DNA of 64,000 nt, from NCBI GenBank assembly GCA_015066865.1, contig SVNQ01000003.1, positions 39,689 through 103,688 on the forward strand. The letters are read 5' to 3'. Position numbers and translations under genes: made by a program. A model generated the notes under the pieces. It was not told the origin of the DNA. It ran no database searches and saw only the letters and a list, made by a program, of their open reading frames with translations. The DNA is from Ruminococcus sp. (GTDB lineage Bacteria > Bacillota > Clostridia > Oscillospirales > Ruminococcaceae). Below are positions 1 to 7,574 of the stretch, piece by piece (positions within the stretch are counted from its first letter, which is position 1; every line of letters starts with the position of its first letter).

Positions 1-99
1 CAGATCGAAGGTATCGTGGACGGCATTAAGGCAAAGATCAAGCTGGACAATATCGGCGATGCACTTGGCGGTCTTGGCGGACTGTTCGGCAAGAAGTAA
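1..99 (+). CDS. C-terminal end of a protein (5' truncated by the window)
   Basis: An open frame runs in from the window edge and stops at TAA 97-99. It gives 32 residues that are glycine- and lysine-rich and end in GGLGGLFGKK. The tail is too short to assign a family. A hairpin with a T run follows at 112-152, so this is the 3' end of its transcription unit. Confidence 0.6.
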   Translation, partial: QIEGIVDGIKAKIKLDNIGDALGGLGGLFGKK

Positions 100-111
100 A
101 TCACGTTCTGC

Positions 112-152
112 ACAGCATATCTCCCACAAGGAGGTATGCTGTCTGCTTTTTG
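112..152 (+). terminator. Rho-independent terminator of the gene at the window start
   Basis: A 13-bp stem (112-124 with 130-142, one G-T pair) has a 5-nt loop and is followed by CTGCTTTTT. It lies just after the stop at 99. Confidence 0.65.
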
Positions 153-243
153 CCGCTGCTTGTGCTGTGCGGATGAATAATTCTTTCAAACCGGTATATA
201 CTAATATCGTCCGGCAGGGCAGAAAAAACAGAAAGAAGGATTC

Positions 244-435
244 ATGATGATGAACCAGATGAAGAAAAATTCCAACATCCAGTGCACCGTTTCCCAGTGC
301 AAGTACAACATGGAGACCGAAGACTATTGCAGCCTCGACTGCATCAAGGTCGGCACACACGAAGCGAACCCCACAGTACCTGAATGTACCGAGTGCGATT
401 CCTTTGTGAAAAGATCCTGTTCCAACTGCGAATAA
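244..435 (+). CDS. DUF1540 domain small cysteine-rich protein
   Basis: A 63-residue protein with eight cysteines. It opens with a CTVSQCKYN motif, followed by a YCSLDCIKVG segment and a C-terminal CxxCDSF...SCSNC part. This spacing is characteristic of DUF1540, a small family common in Clostridia that probably binds metal; its role is unknown. Three in-frame ATG codons (244, 247, 250) follow the ribosome site AAGGA at 236-240, and the later two are better spaced, so the true start may be 247 or 250. It is cytoplasmic by appearance, with no signal peptide, and stands alone between two terminators. Confidence 0.8.
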   Translation: MMMNQMKKNSNIQCTVSQCKYNMETEDYCSLDCIKVGTHEANPTVPECTECDSFVKRSCSNCE

Positions 436-443
436 ACTCGAAC

Positions 444-466
444 CCGCAGGGGCTATGCCCCTGCGG
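444..466 (+). terminator. Hairpin after the DUF1540 gene
   Basis: A perfect 10-bp GC-rich stem (444-453 / 457-466) has a 3-nt loop, nine bases after the stop. No T run follows, so termination is likely but not certain. Confidence 0.55.
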
Positions 467-543
467 CATTCGGCAAAATGCACAAAAAACGGTTCAAAAT
501 CATTGCAAAACGTAGAAAGCAAAGAGAAATCCGCCGCAAACTA

Positions 544-572
544 TTGAGAAACAACAAAAAATAAGGTATAAT
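544..572 (+). promoter_or_regulatory. Sigma-A promoter of ireB
   Basis: TTGAGA at 544-549 and TATAAT at 567-572, spacer 17. The start codon is 38 bases downstream of the -10. Confidence 0.75.
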
Positions 573-609
573 ATAAGTGGTTAATTTTTTCTTTAAAGGG
601 GGAAGCATC

Positions 610-855
610 ATGTTTGATAAAACAATGAAATTTTCTGTGAATGAAGAACGTGAAATTGAACTCAAGCGCAATCTTACCATCATTTATGATGCTCTTGTGC
701 AGAAGGGTTATAATCCGATCAATCAGATTGTTGGTTATATTTTGTCCGAAGACCCGACATACATAACCACGCACAACAATGCACGCAACCTGATCCGCCA
801 TATTGACAGAGATGAGCTGCTGCAGGTGCTGGTGAAGAATTACCTGAACCATTGA
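610..855 (+). CDS. ireB: IreB family regulatory phosphoprotein (UPF0297)
   Basis: An 81-residue protein that matches the UPF0297/IreB family along its length, including the signature KGYNPINQIVGYILS..DP.YIT, then NARNLIR and the RDELLQVLVK tail. In Enterococcus IreB is a substrate of the Ser/Thr kinase IreK and affects cephalosporin resistance; in most Firmicutes it precedes the Holliday-junction resolvase gene ruvX, which is not seen here. The start at 610 is chosen because AAAGGGGGAAG lies just upstream; an earlier in-frame codon at 577 has no ribosome site. It is monocistronic: its own promoter lies upstream and a terminator follows the stop at once. Confidence 0.9.
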   Translation: MFDKTMKFSVNEEREIELKRNLTIIYDALVQKGYNPINQIVGYILSEDPTYITTHNNARNLIRHIDRDELLQVLVKNYLNH

Positions 856-867
856 TTTTGGATCATA

Positions 868-899
868 AATGCCCGTATCAGGTTGGATACGGGCATTTT
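868..899 (+). terminator. Rho-independent terminator of ireB
   Basis: A 13-bp stem, AAATGCCCGTATC with GATACGGGCATTT, with a 6-nt loop and a short T run. Confidence 0.8.
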
Positions 900-988
900 G
901 CATAATTGAGCAACATCTCCCACACATAAGATACCCATTTTGCGTGCACACTATTCCTGCGGCACAAGCCGCGGAAAAGAGGGAGTGT

Positions 989-1714
989 ATGAAATGGATC
1001 ACAGCATTGCTGCTGGGATGCATGCTGATGACGGCGATACCCGTTTCTGCATCCGGCGGCATGGGATATGGACAGGGAACACAGGTGGACGAAAACAACC
1101 GCCCGACGGGGGCATTGGAATTTAATGCACAATTCGGCAAATACGATGCGTATGCGACCACAATGGATGAAAAACGCATTATTCTGACATTTGATCAGGG
1201 CTATGAAAACGGTTACACGGACGAAATTCTTGACACACTGGCGGAAAAGAACGTCACGGCGATTTTCTTCCTGACGGGTGACTATGCCAAAACCGAAACT
1301 GCGCTCATTGAGCGAATGATCAAAGAGGGGCATATGCTCGGCAACCACGGTATGACGCATGCGTCACTGCCAACGCTGGATGATGCTGCGGCAAGGGAGG
1401 AAATCTCATCCCTGCATGAATATATGATCGAAAAATACGGCTATACGATGCAGTATTTCCGCTGTCCCTGCGGTGAATTTTCAGAAGATACGCTGAAAAC
1501 AGCGCAGTCGCTTGGTTACAAAACGCTGTTCTGGAGCTGTGCGTATGTGGACTGGATGACGGACAAACAGCCCGATCCGGCGGAATCTTTACAGAAGCTG
1601 ACGGACGCTGCACACGGCGGTGAAATTCTGCTGCTGCATTCGGTGTCCTCCACCAATGCGCAGATTCTGGGCGAGCTGATCGACAATCTCAGGGCAAAGG
1701 GTTATACGCTGTAA
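989..1714 (+). CDS. PdaA-like polysaccharide deacetylase (spore cortex type)
   Basis: 241 residues with an N-terminal signal peptide (about 1-23, ending PVSASG) and one NodB-type deacetylase domain. Motif 1 is LTFDQGYENGY, close to the TFDxGYENGYT form typical of PdaA; motif 2 is GNHGMTHASL; motif 3 is RCPCGEFS; the last motif is LLLHSVS. In Bacillus, PdaA removes N-acetyl groups from muramic acid so that muramic-delta-lactam forms in the spore cortex. That role is inferred here from the motif form and from other spore genes nearby (dpaAB, gerA). The start at 989 follows GAGGGAGTGT; upstream in-frame codons lack a ribosome site and would spoil the signal peptide. Confidence 0.82.
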   Translation: MKWITALLLGCMLMTAIPVSASGGMGYGQGTQVDENNRPTGALEFNAQFGKYDAYATTMDEKRIILTFDQGYENGYTDEILDTLAEKNVTAIFFLTGDYAKTETALIERMIKEGHMLGNHGMTHASLPTLDDAAAREEISSLHEYMIEKYGYTMQYFRCPCGEFSEDTLKTAQSLGYKTLFWSCAYVDWMTDKQPDPAESLQKLTDAAHGGEILLLHSVSSTNAQILGELIDNLRAKGYTL

Positions 1715-1719
1715 AAAAT

Positions 1720-1745
1720 GCGCCCCACCATGAAAGGTGGGGCGC
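1720..1745. terminator. Bidirectional terminator between converging genes
   Basis: A perfect 10-bp stem GCGCCCCACC / GGTGGGGCGC with A-rich left and T-rich right flanks. It separates the deacetylase (+) from the aldolase-like gene (-). Confidence 0.8.
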
Positions 1746-1755
1746 TGTTATATAT

Positions 1756-2733
1756 TTACGCTTCCATATCAAAGATGCAATGGTAAAATTCCGCATAGTC
1801 TGTGCGTTTTTCCTTTGTGAACGCAATTGCAGAGGACGGATGCAGGTTCATCTTTCCCGTCAGCAGGTACTGGATGTCGTAACCCCATGTAATGCCTTCC
1901 TCCTTGAGCTTGAGAATATAATCCTCATAGAATTTCAGGACAGGGGTAATGTTATATCTCGGATTCTTCAAAAAGCCCAGCAGCAATTCCATCGCACAGT
2001 TACCGGCACCTCTGCCCATGCTGCCGATGGTCGCATCCAGATAGCTCGCACCGATGGAGCAGGATTCAATGGTATTGGCAAAAGCCAGCTGCTGATTGTT
2101 GTGTGCATGTATACCCAGCTTCTTGCCGTAAGCCTCCACATGCTCCAGATACTGTTTGGTCAACCGCTGGATCTGCTCAGGGAACAAAGAACCATAGCTG
2201 TCCACCAGATATATCACATCCACGGAGGACGCACACAGCATTTCCAGTGCAGCATCAATATCGGAGGTGTTCGTCTTGGAAATCGCCATGATGTTGCAGG
2301 TCGTTTCGTAACCAAGGGAGTGACAGTATTCGATCATTTCGATCGCTGCCGGCATGGTGTGGATATAGGTCGCAATGCGCACCATGTCGATCACGCTTTC
2401 CTCCTTCGGCAGCAGATCACGCTCCAGATTGCAGCGGCCGACATCCGCCATTACCGCAATTTTCATATCTGTTTCGTTATTGCCAACAATGCGGCGCAGT
2501 GCTGCCTCATCGCAGAATTTCCAGTCGCCGAAATCCTCTTCCTTGAAAATATCCTTGGAGGACTTGTAGCCAAATTCCATATAATCAACGCCTGCTCTGA
2601 GATTTGCCAGATACAGTGCCTTTATAAATTCATCCGTAAAACGGAAATTGTTCACAAGACCTCCATCACGGATGGTTGCATCAAAGACCTTTATGTCAGG
2701 TCTGTATGTCATGAGATTACCCTTACGTTCCAT
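1756..2733 (-). CDS. HMGL-like aldolase superfamily protein
   Basis: A 325-residue cytoplasmic protein with a DRE-TIM type barrel: the N-terminal DATIRDGG motif carries the metal and substrate arginine-aspartate pair, and HAHNNQQLAFAN gives the metal-binding HxH of the family. The DSYGSLFPEQI segment also matches 4-hydroxy-2-oxovalerate aldolases and homocitrate or isopropylmalate synthases. It lacks the C-terminal regulatory domain of LeuA, and its substrate cannot be told from sequence. AGAAGG lies nine bases before the ATG at 2733; an alternative start eight codons in is also possible. It has its own promoter and no operon partners. Confidence 0.8.
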   Translation of the reverse strand: MERKGNLMTYRPDIKVFDATIRDGGLVNNFRFTDEFIKALYLANLRAGVDYMEFGYKSSKDIFKEEDFGDWKFCDEAALRRIVGNNETDMKIAVMADVGRCNLERDLLPKEESVIDMVRIATYIHTMPAAIEMIEYCHSLGYETTCNIMAISKTNTSDIDAALEMLCASSVDVIYLVDSYGSLFPEQIQRLTKQYLEHVEAYGKKLGIHAHNNQQLAFANTIESCSIGASYLDATIGSMGRGAGNCAMELLLGFLKNPRYNITPVLKFYEDYILKLKEEGITWGYDIQYLLTGKMNLHPSSAIAFTKEKRTDYAEFYHCIFDMEA

Positions 2734-3081
2734 GGTAAGTACCTTCTTTCTACTTTTTCAATTTAAAGCTTTTAAGCTTTTAAGCATTGAAGTGTTTCGA
2801 TGTTTATATTCTATCACGTTTAGAATGAAAAAGCAAGGGGTTGGATGCATATTTTTTCGTTTTTGGAGAAATGCACAATCAAACGGTTTCTATTCCACGG
2901 GAGCCTGTGAAATTCAACAAAGGCAATGTATTTCAGCCCATATGCGGCATCCGAATCTCCATCCGTATTCATTTCATAACTTCGATAAATTTTTCACACG
3001 CACGAAAAGAGGGCTGTCACCTGCGAATGCCCTTCGGCATACTCTGTAAAAGAGCAGAATGCTCAAAAAGGAGCGATGATA
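2734..3081. other. Divergent intergenic region, aldolase gene / dpaA
   Basis: 348 bases without a convincing gene. It holds the minus-strand promoter listed at 2808-2836 and a short AAGCTTTT direct repeat at 2765-2785. The dpaA side should carry a mother-cell sporulation promoter, but no clear match stands out. The dpaA ribosome site is at 3068-3073. Confidence 0.5.
2808..2836 (-). promoter_or_regulatory. Promoter of the aldolase-like gene
   Basis: On the minus strand, TTGCTT (2831-2836) and TAGAAT (2808-2813), spacer 17. Confidence 0.5.
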
Positions 3082-3960
3082 ATGAAACAGAGCAAAAAGA
3101 CTGTCCTCGTGGCAGGCGGTGATTTGCGTTATGTATATACAGCGAAAATGCTTGCAGAGCAGTATGAGGTCTACGCAGCCGGTTTTTCACGGCAGATCGT
3201 ACCCTTTGAAACGGTAAAACTAACGGAATCGGCTGGGGATGGATTTCCCATGTGCGATGTGCTGGTGCTGCCGATGCCGGTTTCAGACGACGGCGTTTTT
3301 GTCAGCACGCCGTTCGGGCGTCAAAATCTCTCCCTCAGGGGGCTGATTGCCTCTCTGAAACCAAACGCAATCGTACTTGGCGGAAAATTCGGCAAGACAG
3401 CTGAGCTGTTCCGTGAAGCCGATGTACAGACGGTGGATTACTTAGCGAGGGAGGAACTTTCCGTTCTGAATGCGGTTCCAACCGCAGAGGGCGCACTTCA
3501 GATACTTCTGGAAGAAATGGCTTCCACTGTGTACGGCAGCCGAGTACTGGTGCTTGGTTTTGGCAGAATCGGCAGCCGCTTTGCGGCAATGCTCCATGCG
3601 CTTGGCGCGAAAGTCACGGTTGCCTCACGGGATGTTGCGGAGCTTGCCAGAGCCGAAATGTCCGGTTGCAGGACGATACCGCTTTCTGAGGTGCTGCAGC
3701 ATGCTGCTGAATTTGAAGTGATTTGCAACACGATACCTGCAAAGGTTGTGACTGCGGATATTCTGAAGCAGATTTTGCCGGAAACACTGGTGCTTGACCT
3801 TGCCTCAAAGCCCGGCGGTGTGGATCTGGCTGCTGCGCAGGAATGCAGCCGCCGTGTGGTATGGGCATTGTCCCTTCCGGGGAAAACTGCACCGATCACT
3901 GCCGGAGAGATCATCGCCAGAACCATCTTCCACATACTTGAAGAAAGGGGTGCTTCCTGA
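3082..3960 (+). CDS. dpaA: Dipicolinate synthase subunit A (SpoVFA)
   Basis: 292 residues. The N-terminal half starts with the LVAGGDLRYVYTAKML segment typical of DpsA/SpoVFA; the C-terminal half is a Rossmann fold with VLVLGFGRIGSRFAAML for NAD(P) binding. With subunit B it makes dipicolinic acid from a lysine-pathway intermediate in the mother cell; dipicolinate loads the spore core. The start at 3082 sits eight bases after AAGGAG (3068-3073); the ATG at 3076 is too close to that site. The stop overlaps the dpaB start by one base (TGATG), so the subunits are translationally coupled. Neither lysine-pathway gene dapG nor asd follows, unlike B. subtilis. Confidence 0.92.
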   Translation: MKQSKKTVLVAGGDLRYVYTAKMLAEQYEVYAAGFSRQIVPFETVKLTESAGDGFPMCDVLVLPMPVSDDGVFVSTPFGRQNLSLRGLIASLKPNAIVLGGKFGKTAELFREADVQTVDYLAREELSVLNAVPTAEGALQILLEEMASTVYGSRVLVLGFGRIGSRFAAMLHALGAKVTVASRDVAELARAEMSGCRTIPLSEVLQHAAEFEVICNTIPAKVVTADILKQILPETLVLDLASKPGGVDLAAAQECSRRVVWALSLPGKTAPITAGEIIARTIFHILEERGAS

Positions 3961-4541
3961 TGATTGATTTACAGGGTGTCAGGATCGGCTTTGCGATGAC
4001 CGGCTCATTCTGCACCTTTCAGCATGCATTTGCACAGGCGGAATATCTTGTTTCATGCGGTGCGGTGCTTTTGCCGATCATGTCCTATCATGCGGCACAG
4101 ATTTCCACGCGTTTTGGCGATGCCAAAGACCAGCTTGCACGGCTGGAACAAATTGCCGGAAGAAAAGTGATATGCACCATCGAGGATGCTGAGCCGATCG
4201 GCCCCATGCAGCTGACGGATGTCATGGCAGTTGTGCCATGTACCTCCAACACCGCATCCAAGCTTGCACTGAGTATTACGGATACGCCCGTCACCATGGC
4301 GGTGAAATCCCATCTTCGCAGCGGAAAACCCGTTGTCCTTGCAATTGCGTCGAATGACGCCCTTGCCGGCAGTGCCAAGCACATGGGAATGCTTGCCAAC
4401 CTGAAAAATTACTATTTTGTTCCCCTCCGGCAGGATGATGCCGACAAAAAACCGACCTCTCTTGTTGCGGATTTTGAACGCACAGCGGATACCATCGCTG
4501 CTGCCCTTGAGGGAAGGCAATATCAGCCCGTAATTGCATGA
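3960..4541 (+). CDS. dpaB: Dipicolinate synthase subunit B (SpoVFB)
   Basis: A 193-residue flavoprotein-like subunit, the usual length for SpoVFB. It shows the RIGFAMTGSFCTFQHAF start, the MSYHAAQISTRFG segment and the VVLAIASNDALAGSAKHMGML region with PLRQDD near the end, all hallmarks of the DpaB branch of the phosphopantothenoylcysteine decarboxylase-like fold. It works with DpaA in the mother cell. Its start codon overlaps the dpaA stop. No further gene follows on this strand for about 380 bases. Confidence 0.93.
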   Translation: MIDLQGVRIGFAMTGSFCTFQHAFAQAEYLVSCGAVLLPIMSYHAAQISTRFGDAKDQLARLEQIAGRKVICTIEDAEPIGPMQLTDVMAVVPCTSNTASKLALSITDTPVTMAVKSHLRSGKPVVLAIASNDALAGSAKHMGMLANLKNYYFVPLRQDDADKKPTSLVADFERTADTIAAALEGRQYQPVIA

Positions 4542-4568
4542 GCTTGTATATCCTGCATATGTTTCAGT

Positions 4569-4603
4569 GTACTTCCAGCCCGCCGCAGGCGGACTGGAAG
4601 TAC
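4569..4603. terminator. Stem-loop after dpaB, possible terminator
   Basis: A 10-bp inverted repeat GTACTTCCAG / CTGGAAGTAC encloses an inner CCGC / GCGG stem. No T run follows. It resembles the hairpin at 63918-63952 in build. Confidence 0.45.
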
Positions 4604-4673
4604 CTGTTTATAAGCGCTTCAATTTAACAAGTTTCAACAAAAACAAAGTTGATTTTTATGTGAATATAGAACG

Positions 4674-4709
4674 AACTGCACAAAAAACACCAGTGTATTT
4701 TGTGCAGTT
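4674..4709. repeat. Long perfect inverted repeat upstream of the LRR-dockerin promoter
   Basis: AACTGCACAAAA at 4674-4685 pairs perfectly with 4698-4709; an inner ACAC/GTGT pairing extends it. It ends 32 bases before the -35 box at 4742. It could be a terminator for dpaAB or a regulator site. Confidence 0.55.
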
Positions 4710-4741
4710 GCGAAAAGTTTTTGACGGACATAATTCATCTA

Positions 4742-4769
4742 TTGTTTTTTTGCAAAATTCTGGTATAAT
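4742..4769 (+). promoter_or_regulatory. Promoter of the LRR-dockerin gene
   Basis: TTGTTT (4742-4747) and an extended -10, TGG + TATAAT (4764-4769), spacer 16. Confidence 0.7.
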
Positions 4770-4924
4770 AGGTTTATAATGGTTATCTCTAAAAGCCCTT
4801 AACTTATTTTATTGGCGGATCTTGTGGATCTGCACCCCACGCCGCCTTTCAAAAATAAGCTTTTGGGGATTCCCTAATGTCATTCCGAATGAGGGGAATT
4901 CGGATGGTGAAAGGAAGGTATTTT

Positions 4925-6613
4925 ATGAAACTTAAGCAAAGAATCACTGCGGTGCTGGCAGCATGCAGTATGCTGCTCGCAGGAAATTCAGGTGTTTTGT
5001 ACTCCGCAGCGGCAATGACGGCTGCCCCTGCAGAAAACGTACAGACTGCACAGGCAACCGCAGCAGGATTGAGTTATAAGAGCTATGGCAGCTACGTTAT
5101 GATCACCAGCTGCAGCACTGCTGTTACAGCTGTGGAAATTCCTGCATATATTGATGGTCTGCCCGTAACAACGATCGGAGAGCAGGCTTTCTATTATTGT
5201 GCAAACATGACCAGCGTGAGCATTCCGAACACTGTTACCTCAATTGAAAAGGGGGCTTTTCAGTATTGTGAAAGCCTCGCCTCCATCACTCTGCCATCCA
5301 GCGTCAGCTATCTGGGCTATGAGGCGTTTTATGGATGCCAGAAATTAAGAAGCATTACATTGCCTCCGACAATGACAAGCATTGGAGACGGCGCATTCAG
5401 TTTCTGCACAAGTCTGACCGAAATTGTTTTACCCAGAGGCATTACTTTCATTGCAGCAAGTTTGTTCTTCCAGTGTACAAGTTTGCAGAGTGTTACGATT
5501 CCGTCAGGTGTCACGAGCATCAATAACTGGGCATTTAATTATTGCTCCGCTCTCAGAAATGTTTATTTTGGCGGATCGCAGGCAGAATGGAGCACAATCA
5601 AGATCGGAACATTGAATAATGCGCTTGCTTCTGCAAATATTCAGTACAATTCAGGCAGTCCCGTGACTCCCCCCTATACACCTCCCGTTCAAACTACAAC
5701 CACCACAACTACCACCACCACCACAACAACAACAACAACTACTACAACTACGACCACCACGACAACAACCGAGCCACCGCCAACCACTACAACCACCACA
5801 ACAACCGAGCCGCTGCCAATCACTACAACCACCACAACAACCGAGCCGCTGCCAATCACTACAACCACTACAACGACGGAACCGCTGCCAATCACTACAA
5901 CCACTACTACAACCGAGCCGATGCCAATCACTACAACCACTACCACAACCGAGCCGATGCCAATCACTACAACCACGACGACGACCGAATCGACACCGAT
6001 TACAACTACCACTACAATTGACGCTGCCCCTTCACTGAATGTGAACATTGGACCAAATCCGCTGAAACCCGGCGAAATGGGTTATGTCAATGTTGGCGAT
6101 CAGAAGGGCAAATTGAGCGACTTCCGAATTGAAAACGAAAGCATTGTCAAAGTGGCAACGGTCTACAACAAGAACCCGTACAGCATTAACCTGCAGATTC
6201 AGGGTGTCAGTGCAGGCACAACCAGACTGTTTATTACATATGACGGAAAGGAATATGGCTATACCATCACAGTGGCAGGCGGCGAAAGCAGCACGACTAC
6301 CACACAGACCCCAATCACGCCTCCGGAGACTACCACGACAACAACACCCACACAGCCGGCAGTGGATTATCTTGGCGATATGGACAGAAACAGCGTGGTA
6401 AATGCAATTGATGCTGCAAATATTCTGACTGCTTCTGCAGCAAAGGGTGCTGGCAAGGCCACTGGTCTGACCGCAGAACAGGAAAGGGATGCCGATGTTA
6501 ACGGCGACGGCGATTTCGATTCACAGGATGCTTCGATAATCCTGTATTACGGCGCTAAGGCAGCAATTGACTTCAAGGGTTCCATAAGAGAATTTGTAGC
6601 GAAATTTTTATAA
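4925..6613 (+). CDS. Secreted BspA-type leucine-rich repeat protein with C-terminal dockerin
   Basis: 562 residues. A signal peptide (about 1-30) is followed by BspA/LRR_5 repeats to about residue 240 (recurring SVSIPNTVTSIEKGAF, SITLPSSVSYLGYEAF). A threonine-rich linker (about 255-365) follows, then a beta-rich module of about 80 residues resembling a bacterial Ig-like fold, and a dockerin (about 480-562). The dockerin has two calcium-loop halves, DMDRNSVVNAIDAANIL and DADVNGDGDFDSQDASII. BspA-type LRRs usually mediate binding to proteins or surfaces, so this may bring an adhesion function to the cellulosome rather than an enzyme; that is inference. AAGGAAGG precedes the ATG at 4925; the upstream ATG at 4877 would bury the signal peptide. 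Confidence 0.88.
   Translation: MKLKQRITAVLAACSMLLAGNSGVLYSAAAMTAAPAENVQTAQATAAGLSYKSYGSYVMITSCSTAVTAVEIPAYIDGLPVTTIGEQAFYYCANMTSVSIPNTVTSIEKGAFQYCESLASITLPSSVSYLGYEAFYGCQKLRSITLPPTMTSIGDGAFSFCTSLTEIVLPRGITFIAASLFFQCTSLQSVTIPSGVTSINNWAFNYCSALRNVYFGGSQAEWSTIKIGTLNNALASANIQYNSGSPVTPPYTPPVQTTTTTTTTTTTTTTTTTTTTTTTTTTEPPPTTTTTTTTEPLPITTTTTTTEPLPITTTTTTTEPLPITTTTTTTEPMPITTTTTTTEPMPITTTTTTTESTPITTTTTIDAAPSLNVNIGPNPLKPGEMGYVNVGDQKGKLSDFRIENESIVKVATVYNKNPYSINLQIQGVSAGTTRLFITYDGKEYGYTITVAGGESSTTTTQTPITPPETTTTTTPTQPAVDYLGDMDRNSVVNAIDAANILTASAAKGAGKATGLTAEQERDADVNGDGDFDSQDASIILYYGAKAAIDFKGSIREFVAKFL
5695..6020 (+). repeat. Threonine-linker repeat
   Basis: ACN-codon rich DNA. The second part is a 36-base tandem repeat encoding a T7-E-P-(L/M)-P-I unit of 12 residues, about six copies. 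Codons vary between copies, so the run is not a pure microsatellite. Confidence 0.85.
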
Positions 6614-6626
6614 AACACAGTACGAA

Positions 6627-6660
6627 ATCCCCCTGCCGATCGGCAGGGGGATCACTTTTT
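6627..6660. terminator. Bidirectional terminator
   Basis: A perfect palindrome, CCCCCTGCC/GGCAGGGGG with AT-rich ends (6627-6652), is followed by CACTTTTT. It serves the LRR-dockerin gene and probably the converging peptidase-dockerin gene. Confidence 0.85.
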
Positions 6661-6673
6661 ATCATGGCAGATC

Positions 6674-7453
6674 TTATCCTAATGTTTTCATAAATTCTTC
6701 CAGAGAGCCTTTGAATCCGGAACCGGCTGCTGCTGCGTACTGGAGAATATTTGCAGCGTCCTGCGAGTCAAAGCCGCCGCTGCCATTGACATCCGCAGCC
6801 TTCTTCTGCTGTTCCGTAAAACCGCTGTCCTTGCCTGCACCGACTGCAGCTGCGGCAACAAGGATGTTTGCCGCATCTGCTGCGTCCACATCGCCGTCCT
6901 CGTTCACGTCACCGAGTGCAGCTGCGGCAGCTTCCGCATCCTTCGGATAACGTGTCAGATAATGATCAAAGCCACCCGACAGCTCGCCAATTGACACACG
7001 CCGTCCCCACATAACGATACCTGCGATATTGCCCTCTGCGACAACGACATGATCCTCATGCACTTCAAGGACGATTACGGAATGCTCGCTGTAGCGGATA
7101 ATATCGCCGACACGGATGGCGGACAGATCGAGTGTATCACACTGTCTTGACGGCAAATTGCCGAATGCAGCATCACTCAAAATAAATGCAAATGCCACAC
7201 AACCATAGCCGCCGATATAAGAACCGCCGCCATTCCAGATATAGAATTGATCGTTAGTCCAATCCATGCCATCGGGATACTTGTCCTTCAGTGCGGTTAT
7301 GGCTTCATAGACGTATGCTTCGTCCACGGATGCCCGTGTAAGGGCTGCAGCGGATCCAGTATGCGCAGCAGGCTCAGCCGCCGATACTGTTAGTGCGGAC
7401 GAAGTGCAGAACATTGCCGCTGCAAGAATTATAGATAACAGTTTTCTTTTCAT
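6674..7453 (-). CDS. Secreted cysteine-peptidase/amidase-like protein with dockerin
   Basis: 259 residues: signal peptide (about 1-26), a domain at about 45-175 that looks like the CHAP/NlpC-P60 papain-like superfamily, then a dockerin at about 180-259. Candidate catalytic residues are Cys85 in GGYGCVAFAF, His124 in RYSEHSVIVLEV, and Asn142 in AEGNIAG. The fold call rests on this Cys...His...Asn order and is not certain. The dockerin (GDVNEDGDVDAADAANIL, then ADVNGSGGFDSQDAANIL) is almost the same as that of the next gene upstream. A wall- or protein-cleaving role within the cellulosome is inference. Confidence 0.78.
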   Translation of the reverse strand: MKRKLLSIILAAAMFCTSSALTVSAAEPAAHTGSAAALTRASVDEAYVYEAITALKDKYPDGMDWTNDQFYIWNGGGSYIGGYGCVAFAFILSDAAFGNLPSRQCDTLDLSAIRVGDIIRYSEHSVIVLEVHEDHVVVAEGNIAGIVMWGRRVSIGELSGGFDHYLTRYPKDAEAAAAALGDVNEDGDVDAADAANILVAAAAVGAGKDSGFTEQQKKAADVNGSGGFDSQDAANILQYAAAAGSGFKGSLEEFMKTLG

Positions 7454-7487
7454 AAAGAAATCCCCCCTGATAGATGTTCTTACTCCT

Positions 7488-7516
7488 ATTATACACCCTT
7501 ATGCAGGATTTGTCCA
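7488..7516 (-). promoter_or_regulatory. Promoter of the peptidase-like dockerin gene
   Basis: Minus strand TGGACA (7511-7516) and TATAAT (7488-7493), spacer 17. The same boxes occur before the neighbouring cohesin-dockerin gene. Confidence 0.75.
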
Positions 7517-7536
7517 TTTTTCCTCGACAAGCAGAA

Positions 7537-7558
7537 ATGCCCCGCCAGCGGCAGGGCA
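7537..7558 (-). terminator. Hairpin after the cohesin-dockerin gene
   Basis: TGCCC.GCC / GGC.GGGCA stem with one mismatch, 17 bases past the stop. It overlaps the start of the downstream promoter region. Confidence 0.6.
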
Positions 7559-7574
7559 ATTTCCAAAAAATGGT

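Larger units (their letters stand above)
4542..4924 (+). other. Intergenic region, dpaB to LRR-dockerin gene
   Basis: 383 bases with two inverted repeats (4569-4603 and 4674-4709), a strong promoter at 4742-4769 and a leader of about 150 bases. The leader can fold (CCGAAT / ATTCGG around 4888-4907), but no known riboswitch class is evident. Confidence 0.6.

Noticed and set aside
900..940. Possible sporulation sigma promoter before the PdaA-like gene (CATAAGATA at 925-933)
   Set aside because: The -10 fits a sigma-K or sigma-E pattern loosely, but no matching -35 lies at a proper distance.
5689..6048. Poly-valine frame on the minus strand
   Set aside because: It is the complement of the threonine linker of the LRR-dockerin gene.
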